Origin: Salinibacter altiplanensis
Lineage (GTDB): Bacteria > Bacteroidota > Rhodothermia > Rhodothermales > Salinibacteraceae
Assembly: GCF_002894645.1 (NCBI RefSeq)
Contig: NZ_NCQY01000009.1
Coordinates: 252,433 to 316,432 of the forward strand
DNA: 64,000 nucleotides
Direction of reading: 5' to 3'
Numbering within the stretch: the stretch's first letter is position 1; each line of letters opens with the position of its first letter. The notes under the pieces are model-generated. The model was not told where the DNA came from and made no database searches. It saw only the letters and a program-made list of their open reading frames with translations. This document shows, piece after piece, positions 9,981-18,990 of this stretch. The translations under genes and the position numbers were made by a program.

Positions 9981-10238
9981 AGTCTGTTTTGATTTTGGGT
10001 CGGATCGCGAGAGCGAGAATTGGCGGAGCGAAAATCGCCCCTGAACAAGGCCTGTGGTGGTGCGCCCTGAGCGCCAGCGAAGCGACGCGAAGCTGGTGCT
10101 GCCGTGCAGTGAAGTGCTTTCAGAGTGCTACCGGCCGAATAAAGGGGCGATTTGCAGCCCGTCAAGGCCGCTCGGAGCGCCCCGAGCAGGGCGAGGAAGT
10201 ACTCCCCGGGGGGCCCGAGAGATAAATTGAAACAGACG
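9981..10238. mobile_element. MITE-like element with TIRs and CTTAG target duplication
   Basis: About 258 bases bounded by imperfect terminal inverted repeats: left AGTCTGTTTTGATTTT, right (reverse complement) CGTCTGTTTCAATTTA. The five bases CTTAG occur directly outside both ends (9976-9980 and 10239-10243), as a target-site duplication would. The inside is also self-complementary: AAATCGCCCCT (10032-10042) against AGGGGCGATTT (10143-10153). There is no transposase or other convincing frame. It lies between the TetR gene and the TolC-like gene. The parent element was not found in the window; the TIR style recalls IS5-like elements, but that is only a guess. Confidence 0.65.
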
Positions 10239-10330
10239 CTTAGCCCCCCAACTGGAATGAGACATGGGACTCGGGCTGCACCCCGAGAATGACCGTTCGA
10301 TGTTGCAATGTTCACGTCACTCGTTTTCAG

Positions 10331-11881
10331 ATGAAGACTGATCGCCTTGCCGTGCTCGCGTTTCTGGCGGTCGTGCTCGCCGTCACGGGATGTTCACTGA
10401 CCCCGGAGATGTCGACCCCGAAGGCGGAAGAAGAGCTTCCCGATCGGTTTGAGGCGGCCCCCGGTGACACGACGCTGCCTGCCGCGGCGGCCGACACGGC
10501 TGCTTACAACGCGACGCGGTGGTGGACCGGATACGACGACCCGGCCTTGACCGCCCTCGTGGACACGGCCCTGATCGCCAACCTCGAGTTGGAGTCCGCG
10601 CGGGCTCGGGTGGAGGAGCTGGCGGCGCAGTTCCGGATCGCGCGGGCGCCACTCTTTCCGAGCGTCGATGCCAACGGACAGATCAGCTACCAGAACCAGC
10701 CAGCGAACACCGGCATCGGCGGGGCCATCGGAGGGGACGGCGGAAGCGGAGAGGCCGAACGTGGGGACGGCCCGCCGCCGGGCGACGAGCAATCCCAGCA
10801 GTTTTCCGACCGCTTCGAGTTTACCGACTACCAGGCCACGCTCGGGCTCTCCTACGAGCTCGACTTCTGGGGCCGCGTGCGGAGCCAGCGCGAGGCAGCC
10901 CTCAGCCAGTACTTTGCCACGGCCGCGGACCTGCAGACCGCCCGCCTCTCGGTCATCAGCCAGGCGATCTCAACGTATGCCCAGATCGCGTCCCTTCGGC
11001 GTCGGGTCCGCCTCGGAGAGCGGGCCGTTGGTCTCCTGGAGGAGCGGGTGGCGGTGACCGAAGACCGGTACGCCCGCGGCCTGGTGCCGTCGTTTCAGCT
11101 GTACACGGTCCGCCAGAACCTACAGGCCGCGCAGGCCGACCAGCCGGACCTGGAGCGCCGATTGTACGAGGCCCAGAGCCGCCTCGCGACGCTCCTTGGG
11201 CGGTTTGCGGGGGAGCAGCGCACAGTCCTTCCCGACTCGATGGCCGTCCCCATCAACCCGGAGCCGATTCCGGCCGGTCTCCCGTCGGACCTGCTCATGC
11301 AGCGGCCCGACGTGCGTGGGGCCGCTCTTCGGCTGGAGGCGGCCCGCCAGGAGATCGGGGGGGCCCGGGCCGAGATGCTGCCGCGCCTGTCCCTCACGGG
11401 ACAGAGTGGCACGCAGAGCAGCGAGCTGGCCGACCTGGTCGATCCCGGCCAAGTGTTCGCCAGCTTCGCCGGCCAGCTGACGGCTCCCCTGTTCCAGGGC
11501 GGCCGGCTCCGCGCCAACCTCAGCGCCGCGGAGGCGCGCTACCGCCAGCAGGCCGCAACCTACGAGCAGACCGTGCTCACCGCCTTCCAGGAGGTAAAGG
11601 CATCCCTGGTCGCCTACGAGAAGCAGCGGCAGCGACACCGTAAGGTGCAGCGGCAGGTCGAGACGGCCCGGGACGCCTTCGAGACCCAGCGTGACCGCTA
11701 CGAACGCGGTGTGGGGGATGTCCTCTCTTTGATCGACGCCGAGCGGACCCTGGTGCAGGCCCGGACGCGGTTGGCCAGTGTCCAGCTGGCCATCGTCAAC
11801 GCCCGACTCACCCTCCACCGGGCGCTCGGCGGGCCCTGGACGAAAGCAGAATCCGTCGACGATCCACGTCTCTTCCGGTAG
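10331..11881 (+). CDS. TolC/NodT-type outer-membrane efflux lipoprotein
   Basis: Outer-membrane channel of a tripartite pump, 516 residues. It starts with a lipoprotein signal (MKTDRLAVLAFLAVVLAVTGC; lipobox Cys at about residue 21), then two outer-membrane-efflux repeats. The first has ESARARVEELAAQFRIARAP and YELDFWGRVRSQREAAL, the second RPDVRGAALRLEAARQEIGGARAEMLPRLSLTG; FQEVKASL and YERGVGDVLSLIDAERTLVQAR belong to the coiled barrel. A Gly/Asp/Glu-rich acidic loop around residues 128-158 is unusual and may be a halophile feature. The ATG at 10331 starts the signal peptide exactly. The adaptor gene follows after 58 bases and the RND pump after that, so the three form one operon. Confidence 0.93.
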   Translation: MKTDRLAVLAFLAVVLAVTGCSLTPEMSTPKAEEELPDRFEAAPGDTTLPAAAADTAAYNATRWWTGYDDPALTALVDTALIANLELESARARVEELAAQFRIARAPLFPSVDANGQISYQNQPANTGIGGAIGGDGGSGEAERGDGPPPGDEQSQQFSDRFEFTDYQATLGLSYELDFWGRVRSQREAALSQYFATAADLQTARLSVISQAISTYAQIASLRRRVRLGERAVGLLEERVAVTEDRYARGLVPSFQLYTVRQNLQAAQADQPDLERRLYEAQSRLATLLGRFAGEQRTVLPDSMAVPINPEPIPAGLPSDLLMQRPDVRGAALRLEAARQEIGGARAEMLPRLSLTGQSGTQSSELADLVDPGQVFASFAGQLTAPLFQGGRLRANLSAAEARYRQQAATYEQTVLTAFQEVKASLVAYEKQRQRHRKVQRQVETARDAFETQRDRYERGVGDVLSLIDAERTLVQARTRLASVQLAIVNARLTLHRALGGPWTKAESVDDPRLFR

Positions 11882-11939
11882 CGCAGTTCTCGCATGCCTT
11901 CCGTCCCCAGCCTCCTTTTTCGACCGACCCTTTTGATCC

Positions 11940-13181
11940 ATGGACGTTAGCAGTCTCAAGTGGCCTCTCATCGGGGGCGGTCTCCTCCTCGGAACCGCTG
12001 CCGTCGTGGCCCTGCTTGTCGTGTTCGCCCCGGAGCCAGAGACGAGCGAGCCGCCACCCCAATCGCCCCTCGTCTCGACGACGCCCGTAGACGTGCGTGC
12101 CGGCAGCCTCCTCGTGCGGGGGACCGGCACCGTACGGCCCGTCCGGGAGATTGACCTTACGGCCGAGGTGGGCGGGCGCATCGTGGAGGTGTCCGACGCC
12201 CTCGTGAGCGGCGGCCGGTTCGGAGCCGGGGCCTCCCTCGCCCGCATCGACCCGTCGGACTACCGGAGCGCTGTCGAGCAGGCCGAGGCCCAGGTCACCC
12301 AGGCGAAGGTGCAGCTTCTGCAGGCCCAGGAGGAGGCGGGCGCCGCCCGTGAGGACTACGAGCGCCTCCAAGGCCGGACGGGCGAGGCACCCGACCCCGA
12401 CAGCACGGAGCTCGGGCGGCTCGTCTTCAACGAGCCGCAAGTGGCGCAGGCCCAGTCGGAGCTCGAACGCGCCCAGGCCGTCCTCAGCGACGCGCGAACG
12501 AATCTTGAGCGGACCCGTCTCCAGGTGCCCTTCGCCGGCCGGGTGCGCCAGAAGCAGGCCGATCTGGGCGCGTATGTGGCGCCCGGCACGCCCATCGCCA
12601 CGGTATACGGCACGCAGGAAGCGGAGATCGTCGTGTCGCTCCCGTCCCGCAAGGCCGCCCTGATCAAGAACCTATGGTCGACGGGCGAGCAGGCGGCGGG
12701 CGCCAGGCCTCCGGCCACCGTGACGCACTCGTACGGCGACCAAACATTCGCGTGGACGGGCCGCGTGCATCGGGTCGAGGGCGCGATTGACGAACAGACC
12801 CGCACGGTCGACGTGGTGGTGCGCATATCGGACCCGTACGGTCAGGCCCCGACCGTGCAGTCTCGGCGGCCCGAGCGGCCACGGGAGACGACGCGCCCTC
12901 CCTTGGCCGTGGGCACCTATGCGACCGTCGACATTGAGGGCCGCCGGGACGGCACCTACCACGTGGTGCCCCGCCGGGCCGTCCACACCCGAGCGCCCGA
13001 CCAGCCGCCAGTCGTCTGGACAGTGGCCGGCGACTCGATGCTGGTCGAGCGCACCGTCGAGCCGATCCAGACAGTGGAGGAGCAGACCTACCTCGCCCCG
13101 ACACTCGGCGCCGGCACTCGGGTCATCACGACGGACCTGCGGGTTCACACGGACAGCATGAGGATTCGCGTGAGCCAATAA
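11940..13181 (+). CDS. RND efflux periplasmic adaptor (membrane fusion protein)
   Basis: It bridges the inner-membrane pump and the outer-membrane channel. 413 residues: one N-terminal membrane anchor (about 8-30, GGGLLLGTAAVVALLVVFA), a biotinyl-lipoyl half-motif (VRPVREIDLTAEVGGRIVEV), a long helical hairpin rich in Ala/Gln/Glu (about 100-190), the return lipoyl strand (VPFAGRVRQKQADLGAYVAPG) and the beta-barrel and membrane-proximal domains (RVHRVEGAIDEQTRTVDVVV). There is no lipobox, so it is anchored by the helix. The gene lies between the channel and pump genes on the same strand. The substrate cannot be told from the sequence. Confidence 0.93.
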   Translation: MDVSSLKWPLIGGGLLLGTAAVVALLVVFAPEPETSEPPPQSPLVSTTPVDVRAGSLLVRGTGTVRPVREIDLTAEVGGRIVEVSDALVSGGRFGAGASLARIDPSDYRSAVEQAEAQVTQAKVQLLQAQEEAGAAREDYERLQGRTGEAPDPDSTELGRLVFNEPQVAQAQSELERAQAVLSDARTNLERTRLQVPFAGRVRQKQADLGAYVAPGTPIATVYGTQEAEIVVSLPSRKAALIKNLWSTGEQAAGARPPATVTHSYGDQTFAWTGRVHRVEGAIDEQTRTVDVVVRISDPYGQAPTVQSRRPERPRETTRPPLAVGTYATVDIEGRRDGTYHVVPRRAVHTRAPDQPPVVWTVAGDSMLVERTVEPIQTVEEQTYLAPTLGAGTRVITTDLRVHTDSMRIRVSQ

Positions 13182-13188
13182 AACATTT

Positions 13189-13253
13189 GCAGATTGAAAA
13201 TTGGCGTCTCCTTTCCTCAATCTGCCCACCTGTAATTTTCCAATCTTCGATCG
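13189..13253. repeat. Short inverted and 7-bp periodic repeats between adaptor and pump genes
   Basis: GCAGATTGA (13189-13197) and TCAATCTGC (13217-13225) form a perfect 9-base stem. Further right AATTTTCCAATC mirrors GATTGAAAATT on the left. Read on the minus strand from the pump start codon, the sequence falls into heptamers such as GATCGAA, GATTGGA, AAATTAC, AGGTGGG and CAGATTG. No T-run follows, so this is not an ordinary terminator. It fills the whole gap between the two pump genes. Confidence 0.5.
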
Positions 13254-16200
13254 ATGAACAGAGCAATCGACTGGTTCGCCCGGAACGGCGTGGCGGCCAA
13301 CTTGCTGATGCTTCTGCTGCTCCTGGGCGGCGGCGCGGCGGCCGTTACGACCGTCCAGGAGGTCTTCCCCGAGTTTAGTCTCGACCAGGTCCAAATCCAG
13401 GTCACCTATCCCGGCGGCTCGCCCGAAGAGGTGGAGCAGTCCATCGTGCGCCGCATTGAGGACCGGATCGAGGGCGTGGAGGGCATCGACCGCATCCTGG
13501 GCACGGCCACGGAGAACGCGGGGGTCGTGACGGCGGAGTTGAAGCGGGGCACCGACCTGGGCCGGGCCCGCACCGACATCAAGTCCGAGGTCGACCGCAT
13601 CACCGCGTTTCCCGAAGAGGCCGAGCAGCCGATCGTCACGGAGGTCACCAACCGCCAGCAGGCGCTCCAGGTCGCCCTTTATGGCGATGCGGGCGAGCGC
13701 ACGATGAAGGAGCTTGCCCAGCGCGTGAAGGACGACCTCACCCGCGACCCGCAGATCTCGTTTGTGCGCATCGGGGGGGTGCGAGACTATGAGGTCTCCG
13801 TGGAGGTCTCCCGGGAGGCGCTCCGCAGGCACGGCATGAGCCTCGCCGAGGTGTCGCGGATCGTGCGGACGGGGAGCCTCGACCTACCGGGCGGAAGCGT
13901 GGAGACGGACGCGGAAGAGATCGTTATTCGGACGGAGGGACAGAACTACACGAGACAGGACTTTGCAGACATCGTGGCCCTGACCCGCGACGACGGAACG
14001 AAGGTGCGCCTCGGGGACATGGCCGAGATTCAGGACGGGTTCGCCGAAAATTCCGACCTCATCACGCGCTTCAACGGCAAGCCGGCCGCCATCCTCAACG
14101 TCTTCCGCACGGGGCAGGAGCAGGTGCTCAACATCGAGGAAACGGTCAAGGCCTACCTCGACGAGGACCTCCGGCCCTCTCTCCCGGCGGGCCTGCAGGC
14201 CGCCGTCTGGCAAAACCAGGCGGAGAGTCTCCGCAGCCGGCTCAACCTGTTGATTGAGAATGGCATTCTGGGGCTGTTCCTCGTCGTCCTCACGCTCACG
14301 CTCTTCCTGGCCCCTCGGTTGGCGTTCTGGACCTCAGTCGGCATCTTCCTGTCGTTTAGCGGCACGTTCATCCTCATGCAGTACCTGGACGTGTCGATCA
14401 ATCTGCTGTCCCTTTTCGGCTTCATCCTCTCCATCGGCATTGTGGTGGACGACGCCATCGTGGTGGGCGAGAACGTATACGCCGAACAGGAAAACAAGGG
14501 CCAGCCCCTAGAGGCCTCGATCCGCGGGACGCAGCGCGTCGGCATCCCAGTGATCTTCGCCGTCCTGACGACGGTTGCGGCCTTCTCGCCCCTGCTCTTC
14601 ATCGGTGGGACAATCGGCAAATTTCTGGGCGACATCCCGACGATCGTCATCATCGTCCTGCTGCTTTCGCTCGTGGAGGTGCTCCTGATCCTCCCCTACC
14701 ACCTGTCCGAGCGCCCCGCCCGAGAGAAGGCCGAGGGAGGACGTACTCCTGGGGTGCACCCGGACCAGGAGTCCGGCACGCCCGGCCTCGCGATTCGCAC
14801 GCTCAATCGGGTGCGGCGGTGGGTGGCCGCCCAGCTCTGGACCTTCGTGCGCGGCCCGCTCACGGCGGCCCTCCGGTTCGCCACCCGTCGCTACGGGATC
14901 ACCATTGTGGGCGGTCTGTCGCTGCTGGTCATCGCCTTCAGCTTCGCCGGCAACGGGTACATTGGGTTCTCCTTCTTTCCCAGCGTGCAGGGCAAGCTGG
15001 TGACGGCCCAGCTGGAGATGCCGGTGGGCACCACGCCGGAGGCCACGGAGCGCGTGACGGCCCGGCTGCAGGAAACCGGATACGAGGCCATCGAGGCCCT
15101 CGAAGAAGAAGCCGGGCAGACGCTCGTCGAAAACGTATACGTGGCCGTGGGCCGACAGCCGCAGGCCAACAGTGACCCCGGCGCGGGCGGCTTCAACGCC
15201 ACGCAGGCCAATGTGGCCGAGGTGAGCTTCGAAATGATCGACCCCGAGGAGCGCAACATCACGTCCGCACAGTTTGAGGAGCGGTGGCGGGAAAAAACCG
15301 GACGTGTGCCCAACGCACGCTCGCTGTCGTTCACCGCGAACGTTGTGTCGGTGGGCAAGCCCGTCTCGGTGGAGGTGTCGGCCCCGACCCCCGAGAAACT
15401 CGACCGGACGGTGGCCTCAGTGCAAGATTCCCTGCGCCGCTTCGGGGGCGTGTTCGACATCAAATCAGACCAGGAGCAGGGCAAGCGGGAACTGGAACTG
15501 AAACTGAAGCCCGGCGCCCGCACGCTCGGCCTCTCGCTCAACGACCTCGCCGGCCAGGTTCGCGCCGCCTTCTTCGGGCTCGAAGCCTACCGCCTGCAGC
15601 GGGGCCAAAACGAGGTGCGCGTCTACGCCCGCCTGCCCGACGACCAGCGCAACTCCATCGAGGACCTGAACGACTACCGCATCCGGACGGCCGCTGGGGC
15701 GCAGGTGCCCCTGGAGGAGGCCGCGGAGGTTTCGTTTGGATACAGCCCGTCACAGATCAACCGACAGGACGGCCGCCGGGTTGTCACCGTGACGGCGGAT
15801 GTGGACCCGAGCGTGACGACCGGCAACGCGGTAAAGTCGAGCCTGGAAGCCCGCGTGCTCCCCAATATTCAACGCGCAATTCCGGGGGCGACCTTTACCT
15901 TCGGGGGGCAACAGCGGCAGCAGCGAAAGGCGCAAAGCGCTCTGGTGATCGGCTTCCTGCTCGCGCTGTTTGCCATCTACGCCCTGCTGGCAATCCCCTT
16001 CCGGTCCTACCTCCAGCCCCTGGTCATCATGAGTACCATTCCGTTTGGCTGGATCGGCGCCCTGCTGGGCCACCTGATGCTCGACATCCAGCTCGGCCTG
16101 CTCAGCATCTACGGCATCGTCGGGCTCAGCGGCGTCATCGTGAACGACGCGCTCGTGATGCTCGACTTTGCCAACGAGGAGCGGGCCAAGGGCCGCGACT

Positions 16201-16505
16201 GGCCCGACGCGCTGGTGCGGGCCGGACAGATGCGCTTCCGTCCCATCCTTCTAACGTCCCTCACGACGTTTCTGGGGCTCTTCCCCATCATCATCGAGCA
16301 GAGCGTGCAGGCCCAGTTCCTGATTCCCATGGCCGTGAGCCTGGGGGTTGGCATCGTCTTCGGCACCGCCGTGCTCATGATGATCGTTCCCTCCATCGCC
16401 ATGGTGCAGGACCGTGCCGTCGGGTGGGTGCAGACCGCCCTGCTCGGATACGACGCACCCGCAAAGCACTTTGGCCCGTACGAGGAGCAGTCCCCCGGCC
16501 AGTAG
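13254..16505 (+). CDS. RND-family efflux pump, AcrB/MexB-like
   Basis: Inner-membrane proton-driven exporter of 1083 residues with the standard duplicated layout: TM1 (about 13-33), a large periplasmic porter domain, TM2-6, a cytoplasmic loop, TM7, the second porter domain and TM8-12. The proton-relay aspartates of TM4 are present as GIVVDDAIVVGENV (Asp 399 and 400). The PGGSPEEVEQSIVRRIED stretch near the start and GLVGLSGVIVNDALVMLD-like motif near residue 960 are family hallmarks. It resembles the heavy-metal-independent, lipophile/drug-type (HAE) branch; the substrate is unknown. It is the third gene of the channel-adaptor-pump operon downstream of a TetR regulator. The 238-base gap that follows shows no clear terminator. 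Confidence 0.94.
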   Translation: MNRAIDWFARNGVAANLLMLLLLLGGGAAAVTTVQEVFPEFSLDQVQIQVTYPGGSPEEVEQSIVRRIEDRIEGVEGIDRILGTATENAGVVTAELKRGTDLGRARTDIKSEVDRITAFPEEAEQPIVTEVTNRQQALQVALYGDAGERTMKELAQRVKDDLTRDPQISFVRIGGVRDYEVSVEVSREALRRHGMSLAEVSRIVRTGSLDLPGGSVETDAEEIVIRTEGQNYTRQDFADIVALTRDDGTKVRLGDMAEIQDGFAENSDLITRFNGKPAAILNVFRTGQEQVLNIEETVKAYLDEDLRPSLPAGLQAAVWQNQAESLRSRLNLLIENGILGLFLVVLTLTLFLAPRLAFWTSVGIFLSFSGTFILMQYLDVSINLLSLFGFILSIGIVVDDAIVVGENVYAEQENKGQPLEASIRGTQRVGIPVIFAVLTTVAAFSPLLFIGGTIGKFLGDIPTIVIIVLLLSLVEVLLILPYHLSERPAREKAEGGRTPGVHPDQESGTPGLAIRTLNRVRRWVAAQLWTFVRGPLTAALRFATRRYGITIVGGLSLLVIAFSFAGNGYIGFSFFPSVQGKLVTAQLEMPVGTTPEATERVTARLQETGYEAIEALEEEAGQTLVENVYVAVGRQPQANSDPGAGGFNATQANVAEVSFEMIDPEERNITSAQFEERWREKTGRVPNARSLSFTANVVSVGKPVSVEVSAPTPEKLDRTVASVQDSLRRFGGVFDIKSDQEQGKRELELKLKPGARTLGLSLNDLAGQVRAAFFGLEAYRLQRGQNEVRVYARLPDDQRNSIEDLNDYRIRTAAGAQVPLEEAAEVSFGYSPSQINRQDGRRVVTVTADVDPSVTTGNAVKSSLEARVLPNIQRAIPGATFTFGGQQRQQRKAQSALVIGFLLALFAIYALLAIPFRSYLQPLVIMSTIPFGWIGALLGHLMLDIQLGLLSIYGIVGLSGVIVNDALVMLDFANEERAKGRDWPDALVRAGQMRFRPILLTSLTTFLGLFPIIIEQSVQAQFLIPMAVSLGVGIVFGTAVLMMIVPSIAMVQDRAVGWVQTALLGYDAPAKHFGPYEEQSPGQ

Positions 16506-16743
16506 TGTCCCGTCACACGCGGCAAATGCTTCCGCGCCAGGGCATCAGGCAGGGTCCCCGCCCTGGTCAGGCCGTCCCCCGGGATGACCGTCCGGTCCGG
16601 TCGTCTACAAGCGTCCAGCCGACATTTGGTGGGGCGTTCGGGGGGGCAGTTGAAGGGCCGTTTTAGGAATGGTATGATCATTGTGGAGTCTGCGAGTGGA
16701 CGTTGAGCACGCTTTCCCCACCCATCCCGTCCCTCCGACACCA

Positions 16744-18894
16744 ATGATTTCCTCCACCGTACAAGACCTCGGCGACGACGAGGCACTGCGACGAAGCACC
16801 GTCCTTGAACGCGTGAGCGAAGGGGTCGTGGCCCTCGACAGAGATCTCCGATACACATATCTCAACGAGCAGGCCGAGCAGATCCTGGACGCCTCCCCGA
16901 GCCAGCTCATGGGGCAACACATATGGGACGCGTTTCCGGAGTCGAAAGGAACGGTCGCGCAGAACACGATCGAGAGGGCCCTGGCGACCCAGGAGCAGCA
17001 GTCCTTCGAGCAATACGATTCCTCTCTGGATCGGTGGTTTGAGGTTCGCGTGTACCCCGATGAGAGCGGACTCTCGCTTTACTTCGCCGACATCACAGAC
17101 CGGAAGCACTCGGAGCGAGAGCTGACCCAAAAAAACCGCCAGCTCAGTGCGCTGATCGAGAACACCGCGCAGGCCGTGTATCTCAAGGATCGCGCGGGGC
17201 GCTATCAGTTCGTGAACGAGGCCGCCGCCAATCTTTTCGGGCTCACCCCCAAAGAGGCCACCGGAAAGCGGGCCGCAGATTTCTTCGATTCGGAGAGCGT
17301 AGCCCAGATCCGCCGGATTGACGAGCAGATCCTCACGGACGAAACCGCGGACTCCTACGAGGCCACCCGGCTGATCGACGGTGAAGAACGCGTGTTCCTC
17401 GAAAACCGGTACCCGTACCGCGACGAAGACGGCACGGTCGTGGGCATCATGGGCATCAGCCGCGAGATTACCGAACGGAAGCGACGCGAGAAAACCCTCG
17501 AGGGAAGTCGCCAGCGCCTGAAGTCGCTGTTCGAGGACCTTCCCGACTCGGTCGTGATCCACGACGCGGAGGGGAACATCCTGGACGTGAACGACCAGAC
17601 CGTCGACGAACTCGGCTACACGCGCCGAAAGCTTCTCTCCATGAACGTGGCGGATTTTGAGGTCGGCCTGTCCTCGGAGGAGCTGCGGGCGATCTGGAGG
17701 ACGATGGAGGTGGGCGACCGGGCCAAGAAAAGTGGCCGTCACCGCCACAGGGATGGCTCGACCTTTCCGATTGAGGTGTGGGTCGACAAGACCGAGATTG
17801 GAGGGGAAGAGCGCTTCATCGCCCTCAGCCGGGACGTGACGGAGCAGCTTCGGAAGGAGCGGAAGCTTGAGACCCTCACCGAGGAGTACCACGCGCTCCT
17901 GGAAAACGCGGACGACGCCATCTTCTTCGTGGACGTGGAGCAGAGCGACTCCGGGCCTGAGTTTCGCTTCGAACGACTCAATCCGTACCACGAGGCCGCC
18001 ACGGGGCTCGACTCGGAGTCCGTTCAGGGCAAGACCCCCCGTGAGGTTCTCGGCCCGGACCTCGGCGCCGAGCTCGAGGCAAACTATTGCCGCTGCGTGG
18101 AGGCCGGGGAGCCCATCTCCTACCAGGAGGAGCTTGAGATGCCCGCGGGGGCGCGCATCTGGCAGACAAACCTCGCCCCTGTCACCGTTGACGGCACGGT
18201 GAGCCGCATCGTTGGGATTGCCCGTGACGTAACCGCTCAGGTGCACCGCGAGGAGGACCTCCGCCGCAAAAACGAGCGCCTCGACGAGTTTGCGGGCATC
18301 GTGGCCCATGATCTCCGCAACCCGCTCAACGTCGCGCAGATGCGCACAACGCTTACGGTCGAAGATCCCTCCTACGAGGAGCTCCACCGCAAGAAAGTAC
18401 ATGAGGCCCTCGACCGCATGGAGGACATCATCTCCGATACGCTGATCCTTGCCCGGCGCGGCAACGAGGCCGAGTCCCTCGAGCCCGTTTCGGTGACGGA
18501 CATCGCGGAGCAATGCTGGGACATGGTCGAGACGGACAGGGCCTCCCTGGTCATCGACGATGAGTGTACGATCGAGTCCGATCCGGACCGCCTCCGGCAC
18601 GTCTTCGAGAACCTCTTCCGAAACGCCGTCGAACACAGCGAGGGCGACGTCACGGTCCGGGTCGGGTGTACCGGCGACGCCGTCCTCTACGTGGAGGACG
18701 ACGGGCCTGGGGTTCCCCCCGAACACCGCGAGACGGCCTTCAAGCCCGGACAGACGTCGCGGGAGCAGGGCACTGGGTTCGGGCTGTCGATCGTGAAGCG
18801 CATCGCCGAGGCGCACGGATGGACCGTCCACCTCACAGCGTCTTCCGACGGGGGGGCTCGGTTCGAGTTTTCCGAGATCACCCTTCTCTCGTGA
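16744..18894 (+). CDS. Multi-PAS sensor histidine kinase, haloarchaeal type
   Basis: A soluble 716-residue kinase without membrane segments. It has about four PAS/PAC units (near residues 20-115, 140-255, 265-375, 380-505; note ITDRKHSERELTQKN, EITERKRREKTLE, DVTEQLRKERKLE linkers), a HisKA domain with the phospho-acceptor His in FAGIVAHDLRNPLNVAQ, and a HATPase with LFRNAVEHSEGDVTVRVG, VEDDGPGVPP and GTGFGLSIVKRIAEAHGW. The kinase core matches, as I know them, those of Halobacteria (NPLNVAQ, RNAVEHS, GFGLSIV...AHGW) better than bacterial HisKA proteins. No receiver gene is adjacent, so it is an orphan kinase. The ATG at 16744 is preferred to a TTG at 16681. Ligands of the PAS domains are unknown. 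Confidence 0.92.
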   Translation: MISSTVQDLGDDEALRRSTVLERVSEGVVALDRDLRYTYLNEQAEQILDASPSQLMGQHIWDAFPESKGTVAQNTIERALATQEQQSFEQYDSSLDRWFEVRVYPDESGLSLYFADITDRKHSERELTQKNRQLSALIENTAQAVYLKDRAGRYQFVNEAAANLFGLTPKEATGKRAADFFDSESVAQIRRIDEQILTDETADSYEATRLIDGEERVFLENRYPYRDEDGTVVGIMGISREITERKRREKTLEGSRQRLKSLFEDLPDSVVIHDAEGNILDVNDQTVDELGYTRRKLLSMNVADFEVGLSSEELRAIWRTMEVGDRAKKSGRHRHRDGSTFPIEVWVDKTEIGGEERFIALSRDVTEQLRKERKLETLTEEYHALLENADDAIFFVDVEQSDSGPEFRFERLNPYHEAATGLDSESVQGKTPREVLGPDLGAELEANYCRCVEAGEPISYQEELEMPAGARIWQTNLAPVTVDGTVSRIVGIARDVTAQVHREEDLRRKNERLDEFAGIVAHDLRNPLNVAQMRTTLTVEDPSYEELHRKKVHEALDRMEDIISDTLILARRGNEAESLEPVSVTDIAEQCWDMVETDRASLVIDDECTIESDPDRLRHVFENLFRNAVEHSEGDVTVRVGCTGDAVLYVEDDGPGVPPEHRETAFKPGQTSREQGTGFGLSIVKRIAEAHGWTVHLTASSDGGARFEFSEITLLS

Positions 18895-18990
18895 CCCCGA
18901 CATGCAGGGTCGGTGTGGGGCGGGAGTCAGGCAGAGAACTCTCCAAGCAGCTCTGGGCAGGGGGACTGTGTCCGGTCGCCGGCCGCCGCC

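Noticed and set aside
12672-13832. Minus-strand open frame (386 codons) across the adaptor-pump junction
   Set aside because: It spans two real genes and their gap and shows no family motifs.
16678-18903. Minus-strand open frame (741 codons) covering the PAS histidine kinase
   Set aside because: All kinase and PAS motifs are on the plus strand; the antisense product is a codon shadow of it.
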